Part shown: positions 22,792 to 31,387 of the stretch, one piece after another
Numbering within the stretch: position 1 is the stretch's first letter
Layout of the letters: every line of letters starts with the position of its first letter
NCBI RefSeq assembly: GCF_014207985.1
Contig: NZ_JACHMI010000001.1
Coordinates: 8,477,001 to 8,541,000, forward strand
Source of the DNA: Nonomuraea rubra
Lineage (GTDB): Bacteria > Actinomycetota > Actinomycetes > Streptosporangiales > Streptosporangiaceae
Length of the DNA stretch: 64,000 nt
Direction: 5' to 3'
The notes under the pieces: model-generated
What the model was told of the DNA's origin: nothing
Databases searched by the model: none
What the model saw: only the letters and a program-made list of their open reading frames with translations
Translations under genes and position numbers: made by a program

Positions 22792-24277
22792 CGCGCAACG
22801 CCCGCTCGCTCGCCTGCGCGGCTTTCAGGGCCGCCTGCTTGATGTCCTCGTCGGTCGGCTTGTCGCTCAGCGTGGTGTACTCCACGCTGACCACCAGATT
22901 GGCGAGCCGGTAGTAGACGTGGGCCGAGATCATGCGGCCCGTGGGGCCCTTCAGCTCGAAGCCGAACGCCTCCTCGCCGACGCCGGTGACCTGGCGCACC
23001 GGCGTGCGCGCCGCCCGCATCGCCTGCTTCACGCCGATCTCGGGCCAGCTCCAGTCGACGGTGTCGTACTTGGCCCAGTAGCGCTGCTGGTTGCGGAAGA
23101 GCGTGCGGGCCGAGCCCTCGGTCATGGACCACGGGTCGACCGTGTCGGAGTCCTTCTGCACCTGCAGGCCCACGCCGGTGCCGGTCAGCGGCCAGCCGCA
23201 CTTGGGGCCGACCTCGTCGGAGCCGGGCACGCCCGCGGGCGGCCGCTGGGTGAGCAGCACCCTGCCCACCTCCTGCTGGGAGATGAGCGTGCAGACGTCC
23301 ATCGGCACGGTGAACGCGCCGGAGCCGCCGCGGTTCATCAGCACGAACCCGGTCGCGCCCGCCGCCGCCAGCACCACCACCGCCGCCGCGGCGATCCAGA
23401 GCGCGGCCCGGCCGCGCCGCCGCGCCGCGCGCGGCGCCGTCACATCGGCGTTGAGCTGCAACTGCGGCGCCGGACCGCCCGCCGCCACCTGCCGCAGCCC
23501 CTGGACGACCAGGCGCGGATCGGGACGGGCGGCGGGCCGGTAGGCCATCATGGCGCTCACCAGCGGCCCGAGCGGGCCCCGCATGGCGGGCACCGGCTGC
23601 GTCAGCGTGGCGCGGATGCGCTGGGCGGCCGAGCCCTCGTAGGCGGGCACGCCCATCAGCGCGACGTGCAGCGTGGCGCCGAGCGACCACAGGTCCGCGG
23701 CGGGGCCGCCGGGCTCGCCCTCCAGCCGCTCGGGCGCGATGAACCCGGGCGAGCCGATCATCAGCCCCTGCTCGGTGAGCGTGGCCTGGCCCTCCTGCCT
23801 GGCGATGCCGAAGTCGGTGAGCACCACCCGGCCGCTCTCGGTCAGGAACACGTTGCCCGGCTTGACGTCGCGGTGCTGCATGCCCTGGGCGTGCGCGGCC
23901 ATCAGCGCCTCGAGCACGTCGGCGCCGACCCTGGCCGCGTAGTCGGGCGGCATGGGGCCGAAGTCGCGCACGGTCTCGGCCAGCGTGCGGCCCCGCAGCA
24001 GCTCCATGACCAGCCACGGCCGCTCCTGCTCGACGACCACGTCGTGCAGCGCCACGATGCCGGGGTGGCGCAGCCGCGCCATGGCCTGCGCCTCGCGCAC
24101 GGCCCTGGTCACCAGGTCGTGGCGCTCCTTGTCGGACATGCCCTCGGGCAGCGTGAGCTCCTTGACCGCGACCTCGCGATCAAGCATCTCGTCCCTGGCC
24201 AGCCACACTTTCCCCATGCCGCCCGCGCCCAGCGGGCGGAGCAGGGAGTAACGGCCGGCAAGTCTTCCCGCGGACAT
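22781..24277 (-). CDS. Transmembrane Ser/Thr protein kinase with DUF3558-like sensor
   Basis: A 498-residue Hanks-type kinase: P-loop LGAGGMGKVW, Lys39 in VAVKEL, catalytic HRDVKPGN (Asp137), DFGIAR (about 155-157) and GSPGFIAPERL. One membrane helix at about residues 291-314 separates it from an outer domain beginning MDVCTLISQQEVGRVLL, with a second Cys in GPKCGWPLTG and a GVGEEAFGF motif. This outer domain resembles those of the two genes downstream. It probably heads an operon of the two kinases and perhaps the double-domain protein 88 bp further on. The ligand is unknown. Confidence 0.93.
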   Translation of the reverse strand: MSAGRLAGRYSLLRPLGAGGMGKVWLARDEMLDREVAVKELTLPEGMSDKERHDLVTRAVREAQAMARLRHPGIVALHDVVVEQERPWLVMELLRGRTLAETVRDFGPMPPDYAARVGADVLEALMAAHAQGMQHRDVKPGNVFLTESGRVVLTDFGIARQEGQATLTEQGLMIGSPGFIAPERLEGEPGGPAADLWSLGATLHVALMGVPAYEGSAAQRIRATLTQPVPAMRGPLGPLVSAMMAYRPAARPDPRLVVQGLRQVAAGGPAPQLQLNADVTAPRAARRRGRAALWIAAAAVVVLAAAGATGFVLMNRGGSGAFTVPMDVCTLISQQEVGRVLLTQRPPAGVPGSDEVGPKCGWPLTGTGVGLQVQKDSDTVDPWSMTEGSARTLFRNQQRYWAKYDTVDWSWPEIGVKQAMRAARTPVRQVTGVGEEAFGFELKGPTGRMISAHVYYRLANLVVSVEYTTLSDKPTDEDIKQAALKAAQASERALRDAR

Positions 24278-24338
24278 AAAGGGAAGGGTAACTAAGGATC
24301 AAGAGGGGTGCTTACTCGTTCCTGTCGGTCCGGCTCTC

Positions 24339-24352
24339 TATGGTCTTGGTTC
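24339..24352 (+). promoter_or_regulatory. -10 box of a predicted leaderless transcript
   Basis: TATGGT (24339-24344) ends 8 nt before the GTG at 24353, with no ribosome-binding site between them. No convincing -35 is visible. Confidence 0.45.
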
Positions 24353-26077
24353 GTGGATCCGGTTCAAGGCACTCTCGACGAGCTCGGCACGCCGCTGAGC
24401 GAAGTCACGTTCGTCGTGTTCGACCTCGAGACGACCGGCGGCTCGCCCGCCGAGGACGCCATCACCGAGATCGGGGCGGTCAAGGTGCGGGCGGGCGAGG
24501 TGCTCGGCGAGTTCTCGACGCTGGTCGATCCAGGCGGGCCGATCCCGCCGTTCATCTCCGTGCTGACCGGCATCACCGACGCCATGGTGGTGGCCGCGCC
24601 CAAGATCGAGTCGGTGCTGCCGAGCTTCCTGGAGTTCATCCGCGGGTCCACCCTGGTGGCGCACAACGCGGGGTTCGACACCCGATTCGTCAAGGCCGCC
24701 TGCGCCGCGCTCGGCTACCCCCCGCCGGCCAATCCCGTCGTCGACACCGTCGACCTGGCCAGGCGGGTGCTGACCCGCGACGAGACGCCCAACGCCAAGC
24801 TTGCCACGCTCGCGCGGTTCTTCCGCAGCCCCGTCGAGCCGTGCCACCGCGCACTCCAGGACGCCAGGGCCACCGTGGACGTGCTCCACGGGCTGATCGA
24901 GCGGGCCGGCTCCTTCCAGGTGCACACGCTGGAGGAGCTCAAGTCGTTCGTCCGGGCCCCCACTCCCGAGCAGCAGCGCAAGCGCCACCTGGCCGAGTCG
25001 GTGCCGCACGCGCCCGGCGTGTACATGTTCGAGGACGAGCGCGGCGAGGTCCTCTACATCGGCAAGAGCACCAACCTGCGCAACCGCGTGCGCTCCTACT
25101 TCACCGCCGGCGAGACCCGTCCCCGCATCCGCGAGATGATCGGCATCGCCGAGCGGGTGCGGCACATCGTCTGCTCGACCGGGCTGGAGGCCGAGGTACG
25201 CGAGCTGCGCCTGATCGGCGGCGCCAAGCCCCGCTACAACCGCCGCTCCCGCTTCCCGGAGAAGATGTTGTGGCTCAAGCTCACCACCGACGCCTTCCCC
25301 CGGCTGTCGATCGTGCGCGACCTCAAGGACGACGGCGCCACCTACCTCGGCCCCTTCACCAGCGCCCGCCTGGCCGACGACGCCCGGATCGCCCTGCACG
25401 AGGCCATCCCGCTGCGCCAGTGCACCCAGCCGGTCACGCTGCGCACCCGGCGGGCGGCGTGCGTGCTGCACGAGATGGGCCGCTGCGGCGCGCCCTGCGA
25501 GGGCAGGGAGAGCCCCGAGGAGTACGCCGTGCACGTCGAGAACGCCCGCCGCGCCATGACCCTCGACGCGTCCACCGTCTTCAGCGCCGTGTCGGCCCGC
25601 ATGGAGCGGCTGTCGGTCGAGCAGCGCTACGAGGAGGCGTCGGTCGACCGTGACCGGCTGGCCGCGTTCGTCCGCACGGCGGCCCGCATGCAGCGGCTCA
25701 GCGCCATCACCCGCATCCCGCAGCTCGTGGCCGCCAGCCCGGCCTTCGGCGGCGGCTGGGACATCCACGTGGTCCGCTACGGCCGCCTCGCCGCCGCCGG
25801 GGTCATGCAGAAGGGCACCCACCCGACCCCTTTCGTCGCCTCGCTGAAGGCCACCGCCGAGGTCGTCATCCCGGGCCCCGGGCCCGTGCACGCGGCCAGC
25901 GCGGAGGAGACCGAGTGCATCCTGCGGTGGCTGGAGTCGCCCGGGGTGCGGCTGGTGGAGGTGGAGGGCGAGTGGAGCCTGCCCGCCTTCGGCGCCGGGC
26001 GGCACAAGGCCCGCATTGACCTCGCTTACCGGCATCTCGACCAACGCCGCCCTCGGGAGGGGCGACCTTTGAGGTGA
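24353..26077 (+). CDS. DEDDh exonuclease fused to a UvrC/Cho-like GIY-YIG nuclease (Rv2191-like)
   Basis: A 574-residue two-nuclease protein. The N-terminal DnaQ-type 3'-5' exonuclease has Exo I FVVFDLETTGG, Exo II TLVAHNAGFDTRF and Exo III with HRALQDARATVDV. After a linker comes a GIY-YIG domain, HAPGVYMFEDERGEVLYIGK then LRNRVRSYF, as in UvrC/Cho. The C-terminal RNase H-like half and HhH motifs of UvrC are absent, so only the 3'-incision type activity would be expected. A Cys set (CVLHEMGRCGAPCEG) follows, as in UvrC-family middle regions. The GTG at 24353 is favoured because a -10 box lies 8 nt before it. It matches the arrangement of M. tuberculosis Rv2191, which likewise neighbours the qcr/cta genes. 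A role in DNA repair is likely but untested. Confidence 0.9.
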   Translation: MDPVQGTLDELGTPLSEVTFVVFDLETTGGSPAEDAITEIGAVKVRAGEVLGEFSTLVDPGGPIPPFISVLTGITDAMVVAAPKIESVLPSFLEFIRGSTLVAHNAGFDTRFVKAACAALGYPPPANPVVDTVDLARRVLTRDETPNAKLATLARFFRSPVEPCHRALQDARATVDVLHGLIERAGSFQVHTLEELKSFVRAPTPEQQRKRHLAESVPHAPGVYMFEDERGEVLYIGKSTNLRNRVRSYFTAGETRPRIREMIGIAERVRHIVCSTGLEAEVRELRLIGGAKPRYNRRSRFPEKMLWLKLTTDAFPRLSIVRDLKDDGATYLGPFTSARLADDARIALHEAIPLRQCTQPVTLRTRRAACVLHEMGRCGAPCEGRESPEEYAVHVENARRAMTLDASTVFSAVSARMERLSVEQRYEEASVDRDRLAAFVRTAARMQRLSAITRIPQLVAASPAFGGGWDIHVVRYGRLAAAGVMQKGTHPTPFVASLKATAEVVIPGPGPVHAASAEETECILRWLESPGVRLVEVEGEWSLPAFGAGRHKARIDLAYRHLDQRRPREGRPLR

Positions 26078-26082
26078 AACGA

Positions 26083-26094
26083 TAGAGTTGATAC
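26083..26094 (+). promoter_or_regulatory. -10 box of a predicted leaderless transcript
   Basis: TAGAGT (26083-26088) ends 6 nt before the ATG at 26095, and no ribosome-binding site is present. It lies just after the stop of the nuclease gene. Confidence 0.5.
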
Positions 26095-26382
26095 ATGGTC
26101 ACGGCTATCGTCCACATCAATGCAGAGGTAGACCGGATCCCGGAGGTCGCCCAGACGATCGCCGAGATCGAGGGGGTCAGCGAGGTCTACTCCATCACCG
26201 GCGAGTACGACCTGCTCGCCATGGTGCGGGTCGCGGCGTACGAGGAGATCGCCGAGGTCGTGCCGGGGCGGATCAACAAGGTCGCCGGGGTGCTGCACAC
26301 GGAGACGCACATCGCCTTCCGCGCCTACTCCAAGCACGACCTGGACGCGGCCTTCTCCATCGGCTTCCCCGAGGCCGACTGA
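26095..26382 (+). CDS. Stand-alone RAM (AsnC/Lrp ligand-binding) domain protein
   Basis: A 95-residue protein consisting only of the Lrp/AsnC C-terminal effector domain: MVTAIVHINAEVDRIPEVAQ, the GVSEVYSITGEYDLLAMVR beta-strand pair, and HTETHIAFRAYSKHD. No helix-turn-helix precedes it. Such small proteins oligomerise and bind amino acids, and may modulate full-length Lrp regulators or enzymes. It begins 18 bp after the nuclease stop but has its own -10 box. A strong bidirectional terminator lies beyond it. Confidence 0.88.
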   Translation: MVTAIVHINAEVDRIPEVAQTIAEIEGVSEVYSITGEYDLLAMVRVAAYEEIAEVVPGRINKVAGVLHTETHIAFRAYSKHDLDAAFSIGFPEAD

Positions 26383-26463
26383 CCCACCACCGGCCCCTCG
26401 CCGGCGCACGCCCGCGCCCGGCCGCCGGACCTGTCCCTGACACACCCACCCGCACCAACGCCG

Positions 26464-26502
26464 ACGGGCCCGGACGAGAAGTCACTTCTCGTCCGGGCCC
26501 GT
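26464..26502. terminator. Strong bidirectional hairpin between the RAM gene and qcrB
   Basis: A perfect 19-bp inverted repeat (26464-26482 with 26484-26502, arm ACGGGCCCGGACGAGAAGT) around a single central base lies between two convergent genes. Confidence 0.9.
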
Positions 26503-26533
26503 GCGGTTGTGGCGTCAGGGCCTCAGTAGGGCC

Positions 26534-28189
26534 TCAGTGGGTGATGCTCCGGTCGTCGCCGCCACCGCCGATGGCGGCGTGCTCGTCCTCGTGCTCGTGC
26601 CCATGCCCGTCGTCCAGCGGGATCTTCTCCCCGCCGTACGCCTTGGACATGCGCCCGCGCAGCTTGCCGAGCGGCCCGCGCATGCCCTTCGGCGGGATGC
26701 CCGAGGTGTCCTCGTCCACCGGCAACATCGGCACCGGCTCCTTGCCGCGCATGTGAGCCTCGATGTCCTCCGTCGGAGGCGTGTGGACCTCGATGAACTC
26801 ACCGTGCGGCAGCCGCTTGATCACGCCGGACTCCACACCGTGCGAGATGATCGCCTGGTCGGAGCGCTGCAGGCCGAGGCAGATGCGGTAGGTGATCAGG
26901 TACGCCAGGGCCGGCGCGACGAAGATCAGCACACGGCCCGCGTAGGTCGTGTGGTTGAGGCTCACGTGGAAGTTCGCCGCGATCTCGTCGTTGGCGCCGA
27001 GCAGCCACAGCACGCCGTAGAACGTGATGGCCGCCATGCCGATCGAGGTGCGGTGCGGGTTGTTGCGCGGGCGGTCGGCCACGTGGTGCTCGCGGTTGTC
27101 GCCCGTGACCCACCGTTCCAGGAACGGGTACAGCGCCAGGCCGGTCATGATGATGCCCATCGGCACCAGCGCCGGGATGATGACGCTCAGCGGCAGCGTG
27201 CCCGCGTGGGACGTGCCGAAGAGGTTGATCTCCCAGGCCGGCATGATGCGCAGCGCGCCTTCGAGGAAGCCCATGTAGAAGTCGGGCTGCGACCCCGCCG
27301 ACACGTCCGCCGGTGTGTACGGTCCGAACAGCCAGATCGGGTTGATCTGGGTGAACGTCGCCAGACCGCTGATCACGGCCAGCGTGAAGAGGAAGTACGC
27401 GCCCGCCTTCGCCATGAAGGCAGGATAGAACGGCGCGCCGACCACGTTCTTGTTGTCGCGGCCCTTGCCCGGCATCTGCGTGTGCTTCTGCACCCACATG
27501 AGCACCATGTGCGCCGTGACCAGCGCCAGGATGATGCCGGGGATGAGCAGGATGTGCAGCGAGTAGAACCGGGAGATGACCGCCTCGCCGGGATACTCGC
27601 CGCCGAACAGGAAGAACGTGATGTACGTGCCCACCAGCGGCAGCGAGATCGCCACACCCTCGGTGATCCGCAGACCGGCGCCGGAGAGCAGGTCGTCGGG
27701 GAGGGAGTAGCCGGTCAGGCCCTCGGCCAGCGCCAGCGTCAGCAGCAGCACGCCGATGATCCAGTTGATCTCGCGCGGCTTGCGGTAGGCGCCGGTGAAG
27801 AACACGCGCAGCGCGTGGACCATCATGCCGGCCACGAAGAGCAGGGCCGCCCAGTGGTGCATCTGCCGCATGAGCAGACCACCCCGGACGTCGAAGCTGA
27901 TGTCCAGCGCCGACGCGTAGGCCTCGGACATCATGACGCCCTTGAGCGGCGCGTACGAGCCGTCGTAGGCGACCTCCATCATGCTGGGCTTGAACCAGAA
28001 CGTCAGGAACGTACCGGTCAGCAGCAGGATGATGAAGGAGTAGAGCGCGATCTCACCCAGCAGGAACGACCAGTGGTCGGGGAAGACCTTGCGCAGGTTG
28101 CGCTTGAGGGCGTTGGCGCCCCCGAGGCGCTCGTCGAGGAAGTTCGTCGGCCCGGCGATGGCCTTGGGTACGGCCTTCAGGTCACTCAT
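26534..28189 (-). CDS. qcrB: Cytochrome bc1 complex cytochrome b subunit
   Basis: A 551-residue cytochrome b of the actinobacterial bcc complex, which oxidises menaquinol and passes electrons to the di-heme QcrC. Eight or more membrane helices are visible. The heme ligands are in RQMHHWAALLFVAGMMVHAL and LHILLIPGIILALVTAHMVL. The Qo-site motif is QPDFYMGF, the actinobacterial PDFY form of PEWY. A His/Glu/Asp-rich C-terminal tail (DDGHGHEHEDEHA) is typical of the group. Its ATG overlaps the qcrA stop (ATGA). It is the last gene of ctaE-qcrC-qcrA-qcrB and is followed by a strong hairpin. Confidence 0.97.
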   Translation of the reverse strand: MSDLKAVPKAIAGPTNFLDERLGGANALKRNLRKVFPDHWSFLLGEIALYSFIILLLTGTFLTFWFKPSMMEVAYDGSYAPLKGVMMSEAYASALDISFDVRGGLLMRQMHHWAALLFVAGMMVHALRVFFTGAYRKPREINWIIGVLLLTLALAEGLTGYSLPDDLLSGAGLRITEGVAISLPLVGTYITFFLFGGEYPGEAVISRFYSLHILLIPGIILALVTAHMVLMWVQKHTQMPGKGRDNKNVVGAPFYPAFMAKAGAYFLFTLAVISGLATFTQINPIWLFGPYTPADVSAGSQPDFYMGFLEGALRIMPAWEINLFGTSHAGTLPLSVIIPALVPMGIIMTGLALYPFLERWVTGDNREHHVADRPRNNPHRTSIGMAAITFYGVLWLLGANDEIAANFHVSLNHTTYAGRVLIFVAPALAYLITYRICLGLQRSDQAIISHGVESGVIKRLPHGEFIEVHTPPTEDIEAHMRGKEPVPMLPVDEDTSGIPPKGMRGPLGKLRGRMSKAYGGEKIPLDDGHGHEHEDEHAAIGGGGDDRSITH

Positions 28190-29298
28190 GCCTGGCCTCC
28201 CTTCTCCCTGACCGCTGCCTCCGCGTCACCGCGCTCCCAGTAGCTGGGACCGACGGGCACGTCGAAGTCGCCCTGCGCGATGAGGTAACCCTCGGCGTCG
28301 ACGGTGATCGGCAGCTGCGGCAGCGGCCTCGCGGCCGGACCGAAGATGACCTTGGCGCCGTCGGCGGCGTCGAACGTCGACTGGTGGCACGGGCAGAGGA
28401 TGTGATGGGTGTTCTGCTCGTAGAGGGCGGCGGGGCAGCCCACGTGGGTGCAGATCTTGGAGTACGCGACGATGCCGTCGTGCGTCCAGTTCAGCTTGGT
28501 GCCGCCCTTGATCTCTTCCGGACGGAACTTGATCAGGATCAGCGTGGCCTTGGCCAGGGCGTTCAGGTCGTGCTCGTGACCCTCGGGGACGACCGACAGG
28601 ATGCCGCCGGGCGAGTTGAAGTCGGCCGCCCTGATGGGCTGGCCGGTGCCCTCGACGATGAGCCTGAGCGGCTTGCCCTCCTTGGTCTTCTCGCCCCACA
28701 CCGTGTGGCGCAGCTGCTCGTTGAACTTCGCGCCCGGCATCCGGTTGTTGTCGAGGTCGCGCAGCAGGACGAGCGGCACCAGGCCAAGCGGCGCGGCCGC
28801 CAGCAGCAGGGTGCGGCGCAGCAGCTTGTGCTTGACGAAGCCGCTCTCGTTGGCGCCCCGCAGGAAGGTGTCCGCGACGACGTCGCGGTCCTCCTCGTCG
28901 GAGGCCATCGCGTGGCGCTCCTGGATCAGCGAGTACTTCGGCATGATCTGGCGGACCCAGATCACGATGCCGACCGCCAGCCCCAGGATCGCGATGGTGA
29001 GCGTGCTGCCCAGCGCCAGGTTGGAGTTGCCCGTCGCCTCAGGGCTGCCGACCTGGAAGTACACGTAGGAGATGATGAACGCGATGGCCGCGAGGAACGT
29101 GATCGTGAAGCACAGCGCCACGATCTTCTCGGCCTTGCGGGCCTTGACCGGGTCCTGCAGCGTCACGCCGGGGACGTCCTGGTCGGCTTCCGCCGTTTCC
29201 GCGGTGCCGAGCATCGAGGTGCCCGGCGCGGGGGTACCGATGACGCGCTTGGGCACGCGCTCATCGGGCTGCTCGATCTCGTGCTCGTTGTCTGTCAT
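28186..29298 (-). CDS. qcrA: Cytochrome bc1 complex Rieske iron-sulfur subunit
   Basis: A 370-residue Rieske protein of the actinobacterial type with three membrane helices (about residues 58-82, 92-115 and 160-180), unlike the single helix of mitochondrial homologues. The [2Fe-2S] cluster motifs CTHVGCPAAL and CPCHQSTFD are complete. It accepts the first electron from menaquinol at the Qo site of QcrB. Overlaps at both ends (ATGA) couple it to qcrC and qcrB. Confidence 0.97.
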   Translation of the reverse strand: MTDNEHEIEQPDERVPKRVIGTPAPGTSMLGTAETAEADQDVPGVTLQDPVKARKAEKIVALCFTITFLAAIAFIISYVYFQVGSPEATGNSNLALGSTLTIAILGLAVGIVIWVRQIMPKYSLIQERHAMASDEEDRDVVADTFLRGANESGFVKHKLLRRTLLLAAAPLGLVPLVLLRDLDNNRMPGAKFNEQLRHTVWGEKTKEGKPLRLIVEGTGQPIRAADFNSPGGILSVVPEGHEHDLNALAKATLILIKFRPEEIKGGTKLNWTHDGIVAYSKICTHVGCPAALYEQNTHHILCPCHQSTFDAADGAKVIFGPAARPLPQLPITVDAEGYLIAQGDFDVPVGPSYWERGDAEAAVREKGGQA

Positions 29299-30104
29299 GA
29301 CTTCTGTCGCTTCTTCGCGGTGATCCAGATGGCGGCGAGGCAGAGGGCTGCGATGCCCACCACGAACGCTACGAGACCTTCGGTGACGGGGCCAATCCGG
29401 CCGAGGGCGAAACCGCCCGGGTCCCTCTGCTCACGAACCTGGGTGATGTAGGCGATCATGCTGCGCTTCTCTTCGGGCGTGATCGTCGTGTCGTTGAAGA
29501 CCGGCATGGCCTGCGGACCGGTGATCATCGCCTCGTAGATCTGCGCCGGCGTCGCCTCGTTGAGGTTGGGCGCGTACTTGCCCTGCGTCAGCGCACCACC
29601 GGCGCCGACCCAGTTGTGGCACTGGATGCAGTTGGCGCGGAAGAGCTCGCCGCCCTTGCCCGCGTCGCCCAGCTTCGGGTCGACCTGCTCGGCGCCGGGC
29701 ACCTGCGGGCCGCCGCCGAGCGACTGGACGTAGGCCGAGATCTGGCGGATCTTCGTCTCGTCGACCCATTCGGCCAGCGGCTTGCGCGGCGCCTGGGGGC
29801 CGGGCGCGCCGGCCGGCATGCGGCCGGTGCTCATCTGGAAGTCGACGGCCGCGGCGCCGACGCCGATGAGCGTGGGCGCCGTCGAGGTGCCCTGCGCGTT
29901 GGTGCCGTGGCAGCTCATGCAGTGCGCTTCGAACAGGCTCCTGCCCTCGGCCACGTCATCGACCTTGCCAGTCGCCAGTGCCGCGTCGGCAGGCTTACCC
30001 GCCTGGACAAAGGCGGCGTATACCATCCCGACCAGCGCCAAGGCCAAAATCAGGACGGCGTATCTCGCGAGGGGATGCCGCCGCCAAGCGGTGATCCTAG
30101 TCAC
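29295..30104 (-). CDS. qcrC: Cytochrome bc1 complex di-heme cytochrome c subunit
   Basis: A 269-residue membrane-anchored cytochrome c with two CXXCH sites (HCMSCHGTNAQG and NCIQCHNWVG) and methionine ligands in the MSTGRMPAG and AMPVF regions. An N-terminal signal/anchor (YAVLILALALVGMVYAAF) and a C-terminal helix hold it in the membrane. It links the bc1 part directly to the CuA centre of CtaC, replacing a soluble cytochrome c. The GTG at 30104 is the likely start; the ribosome-binding site is weak. The short gap from ctaE indicates one operon. Confidence 0.96.
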   Translation of the reverse strand: MTRITAWRRHPLARYAVLILALALVGMVYAAFVQAGKPADAALATGKVDDVAEGRSLFEAHCMSCHGTNAQGTSTAPTLIGVGAAAVDFQMSTGRMPAGAPGPQAPRKPLAEWVDETKIRQISAYVQSLGGGPQVPGAEQVDPKLGDAGKGGELFRANCIQCHNWVGAGGALTQGKYAPNLNEATPAQIYEAMITGPQAMPVFNDTTITPEEKRSMIAYITQVREQRDPGGFALGRIGPVTEGLVAFVVGIAALCLAAIWITAKKRQKS

Positions 30105-30118
30105 AGAGATCCCGTTCC

Positions 30119-30775
30119 TTAACGAATGATGTAGATGGTCGCGAAAAGACCGATCCAGACGACGTCAACGAAGTGCCAGTAGTAGGACACGACGATCGCG
30201 CTGGTGGCCTGCTCATGCGTGAAGCGCTTCGCGGCGTACGTGCGTCCCAGCATGAACAGGAACGCGATCAGGCCACCGGTCACGTGCAGGCCGTGGAAGC
30301 CCGTCGTCAGGTAGAACACCGAGGTGTAGGCGTTAGCGGACAAGGTCGCGCCCTCTGACGCCAGCTCCATGTACTCGTACAGCTGCCCGGCGACGAAGAC
30401 GGCGCCCATGAGGAAGCTGACGATGTACCAGAAGCGGAGCTTTCCGACCTGCCCCTTCTCTGCGGCCCACACGCCCAGCTGGCACGTCACACTCGACAGA
30501 ACCAGGATGATCGTGTTGACCGTCGCGAACGGGATGTTCAGGTGAGCGACTCCCTCTGCGGCCTCTGCGCCCGCAGGTAGGAGTGCCGGGCCCCATTCGA
30601 GGCCCTTGCCCTCGCTCACCGACCGGATGGTGAAGTACATCGCGAACAGCGCCGCGAAGAACATGAGCTCGGAGGACAGCCAGACGATCGTGCCCACACT
30701 GACCAGGTTCGGTCTGCGGTACGACTGTGCTGTCGTCGTCGAAGTTATTGCGGATGCTGTCGCCACGGGCAGCAT
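30119..30775 (-). CDS. ctaE: Cytochrome c oxidase subunit III
   Basis: A 218-residue, seven-helix-type subunit III of the aa3 oxidase. The family segments [48 protein letters not shown] and the final [14 protein letters not shown] are present. The ATG at 30775 has GGAG 8 nt upstream and fits the family length; an in-frame extension to 30925 is arginine- and proline-rich and unlike the family. It is the first gene of the ctaE-qcrCAB operon, as in mycobacteria and Corynebacterium. Confidence 0.95.
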   Translation of the reverse strand: MLPVATASAITSTTTAQSYRRPNLVSVGTIVWLSSELMFFAALFAMYFTIRSVSEGKGLEWGPALLPAGAEAAEGVAHLNIPFATVNTIILVLSSVTCQLGVWAAEKGQVGKLRFWYIVSFLMGAVFVAGQLYEYMELASEGATLSANAYTSVFYLTTGFHGLHVTGGLIAFLFMLGRTYAAKRFTHEQATSAIVVSYYWHFVDVVWIGLFATIYIIR

Positions 30776-30954
30776 TATTGCGGCTCCGGTGGTCGGTCCG
30801 GCGCACGACCCCCCGTTAGCAGGTACAAACCGGTAGCCAACCTGGGATAATTGCCACATAACACCCACCAGGCATGGTGCCCTGGGTTTGCGTCCCGGCA
30901 CACCGGTACGATCCCAGGTGACCATACCGCTTCGACTGATAGTGAGCGCGACCG

Positions 30955-31380
30955 ATGTCCACTGGGAGCACCGACGAGAAGATGAAGGTCCTCGTCTACA
31001 GCGACGACGCCGCCACCAGGGCCGAGGTGAGCCAGGCCATCGGCAGGCGCCCCGCGGCCGACGTACCCCTCGTGGAGATCGTGGAGTGCGCCACCGAGCC
31101 CAAGGTCCACCAGTGGCTGGGGTCGGGCGAGATCGACGTGGCGATCCTCGACGGCGAGACGCAGCCCGCCGGCGGCATGGGCGTCGCGCGCCAGGCCAAG
31201 GACGAGGTCTACGACTGCCCGCCCATCTGCCTGATCATCGCCAGGCGCGACGACCGCTGGCTGGCCGACTGGTCCAAGGCCGACGCGGTCGTGTCGCAGC
31301 CCCTGGAGCCCATGATCCTGGCCGATACCGTTGCCGATCTGATGCGCCGCCGTAACTCCACCCGCCTCAACGCTAAGTAG
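30955..31380 (+). CDS. Receiver-like (pseudo-receiver) protein next to trpD
   Basis: A 141-residue CheY-fold protein. The acidic pair is in [11 protein letters not shown] and the putative phospho-acceptor Asp in [14 protein letters not shown]. The conserved Thr/Ser (here CLIIARRDD) and the Lys of the KP motif (here VVSQPLEP) are replaced, so ordinary phosphotransfer is doubtful. There is no output domain. It lies 7 bp upstream of trpD on the same strand and is probably co-transcribed with it. It is divergent from ctaE. The function is unknown; a phospho-independent adaptor is possible. Confidence 0.75.
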   Translation: MSTGSTDEKMKVLVYSDDAATRAEVSQAIGRRPAADVPLVEIVECATEPKVHQWLGSGEIDVAILDGETQPAGGMGVARQAKDEVYDCPPICLIIARRDDRWLADWSKADAVVSQPLEPMILADTVADLMRRRNSTRLNAK

Positions 31381-31387
31381 GTAGCCC

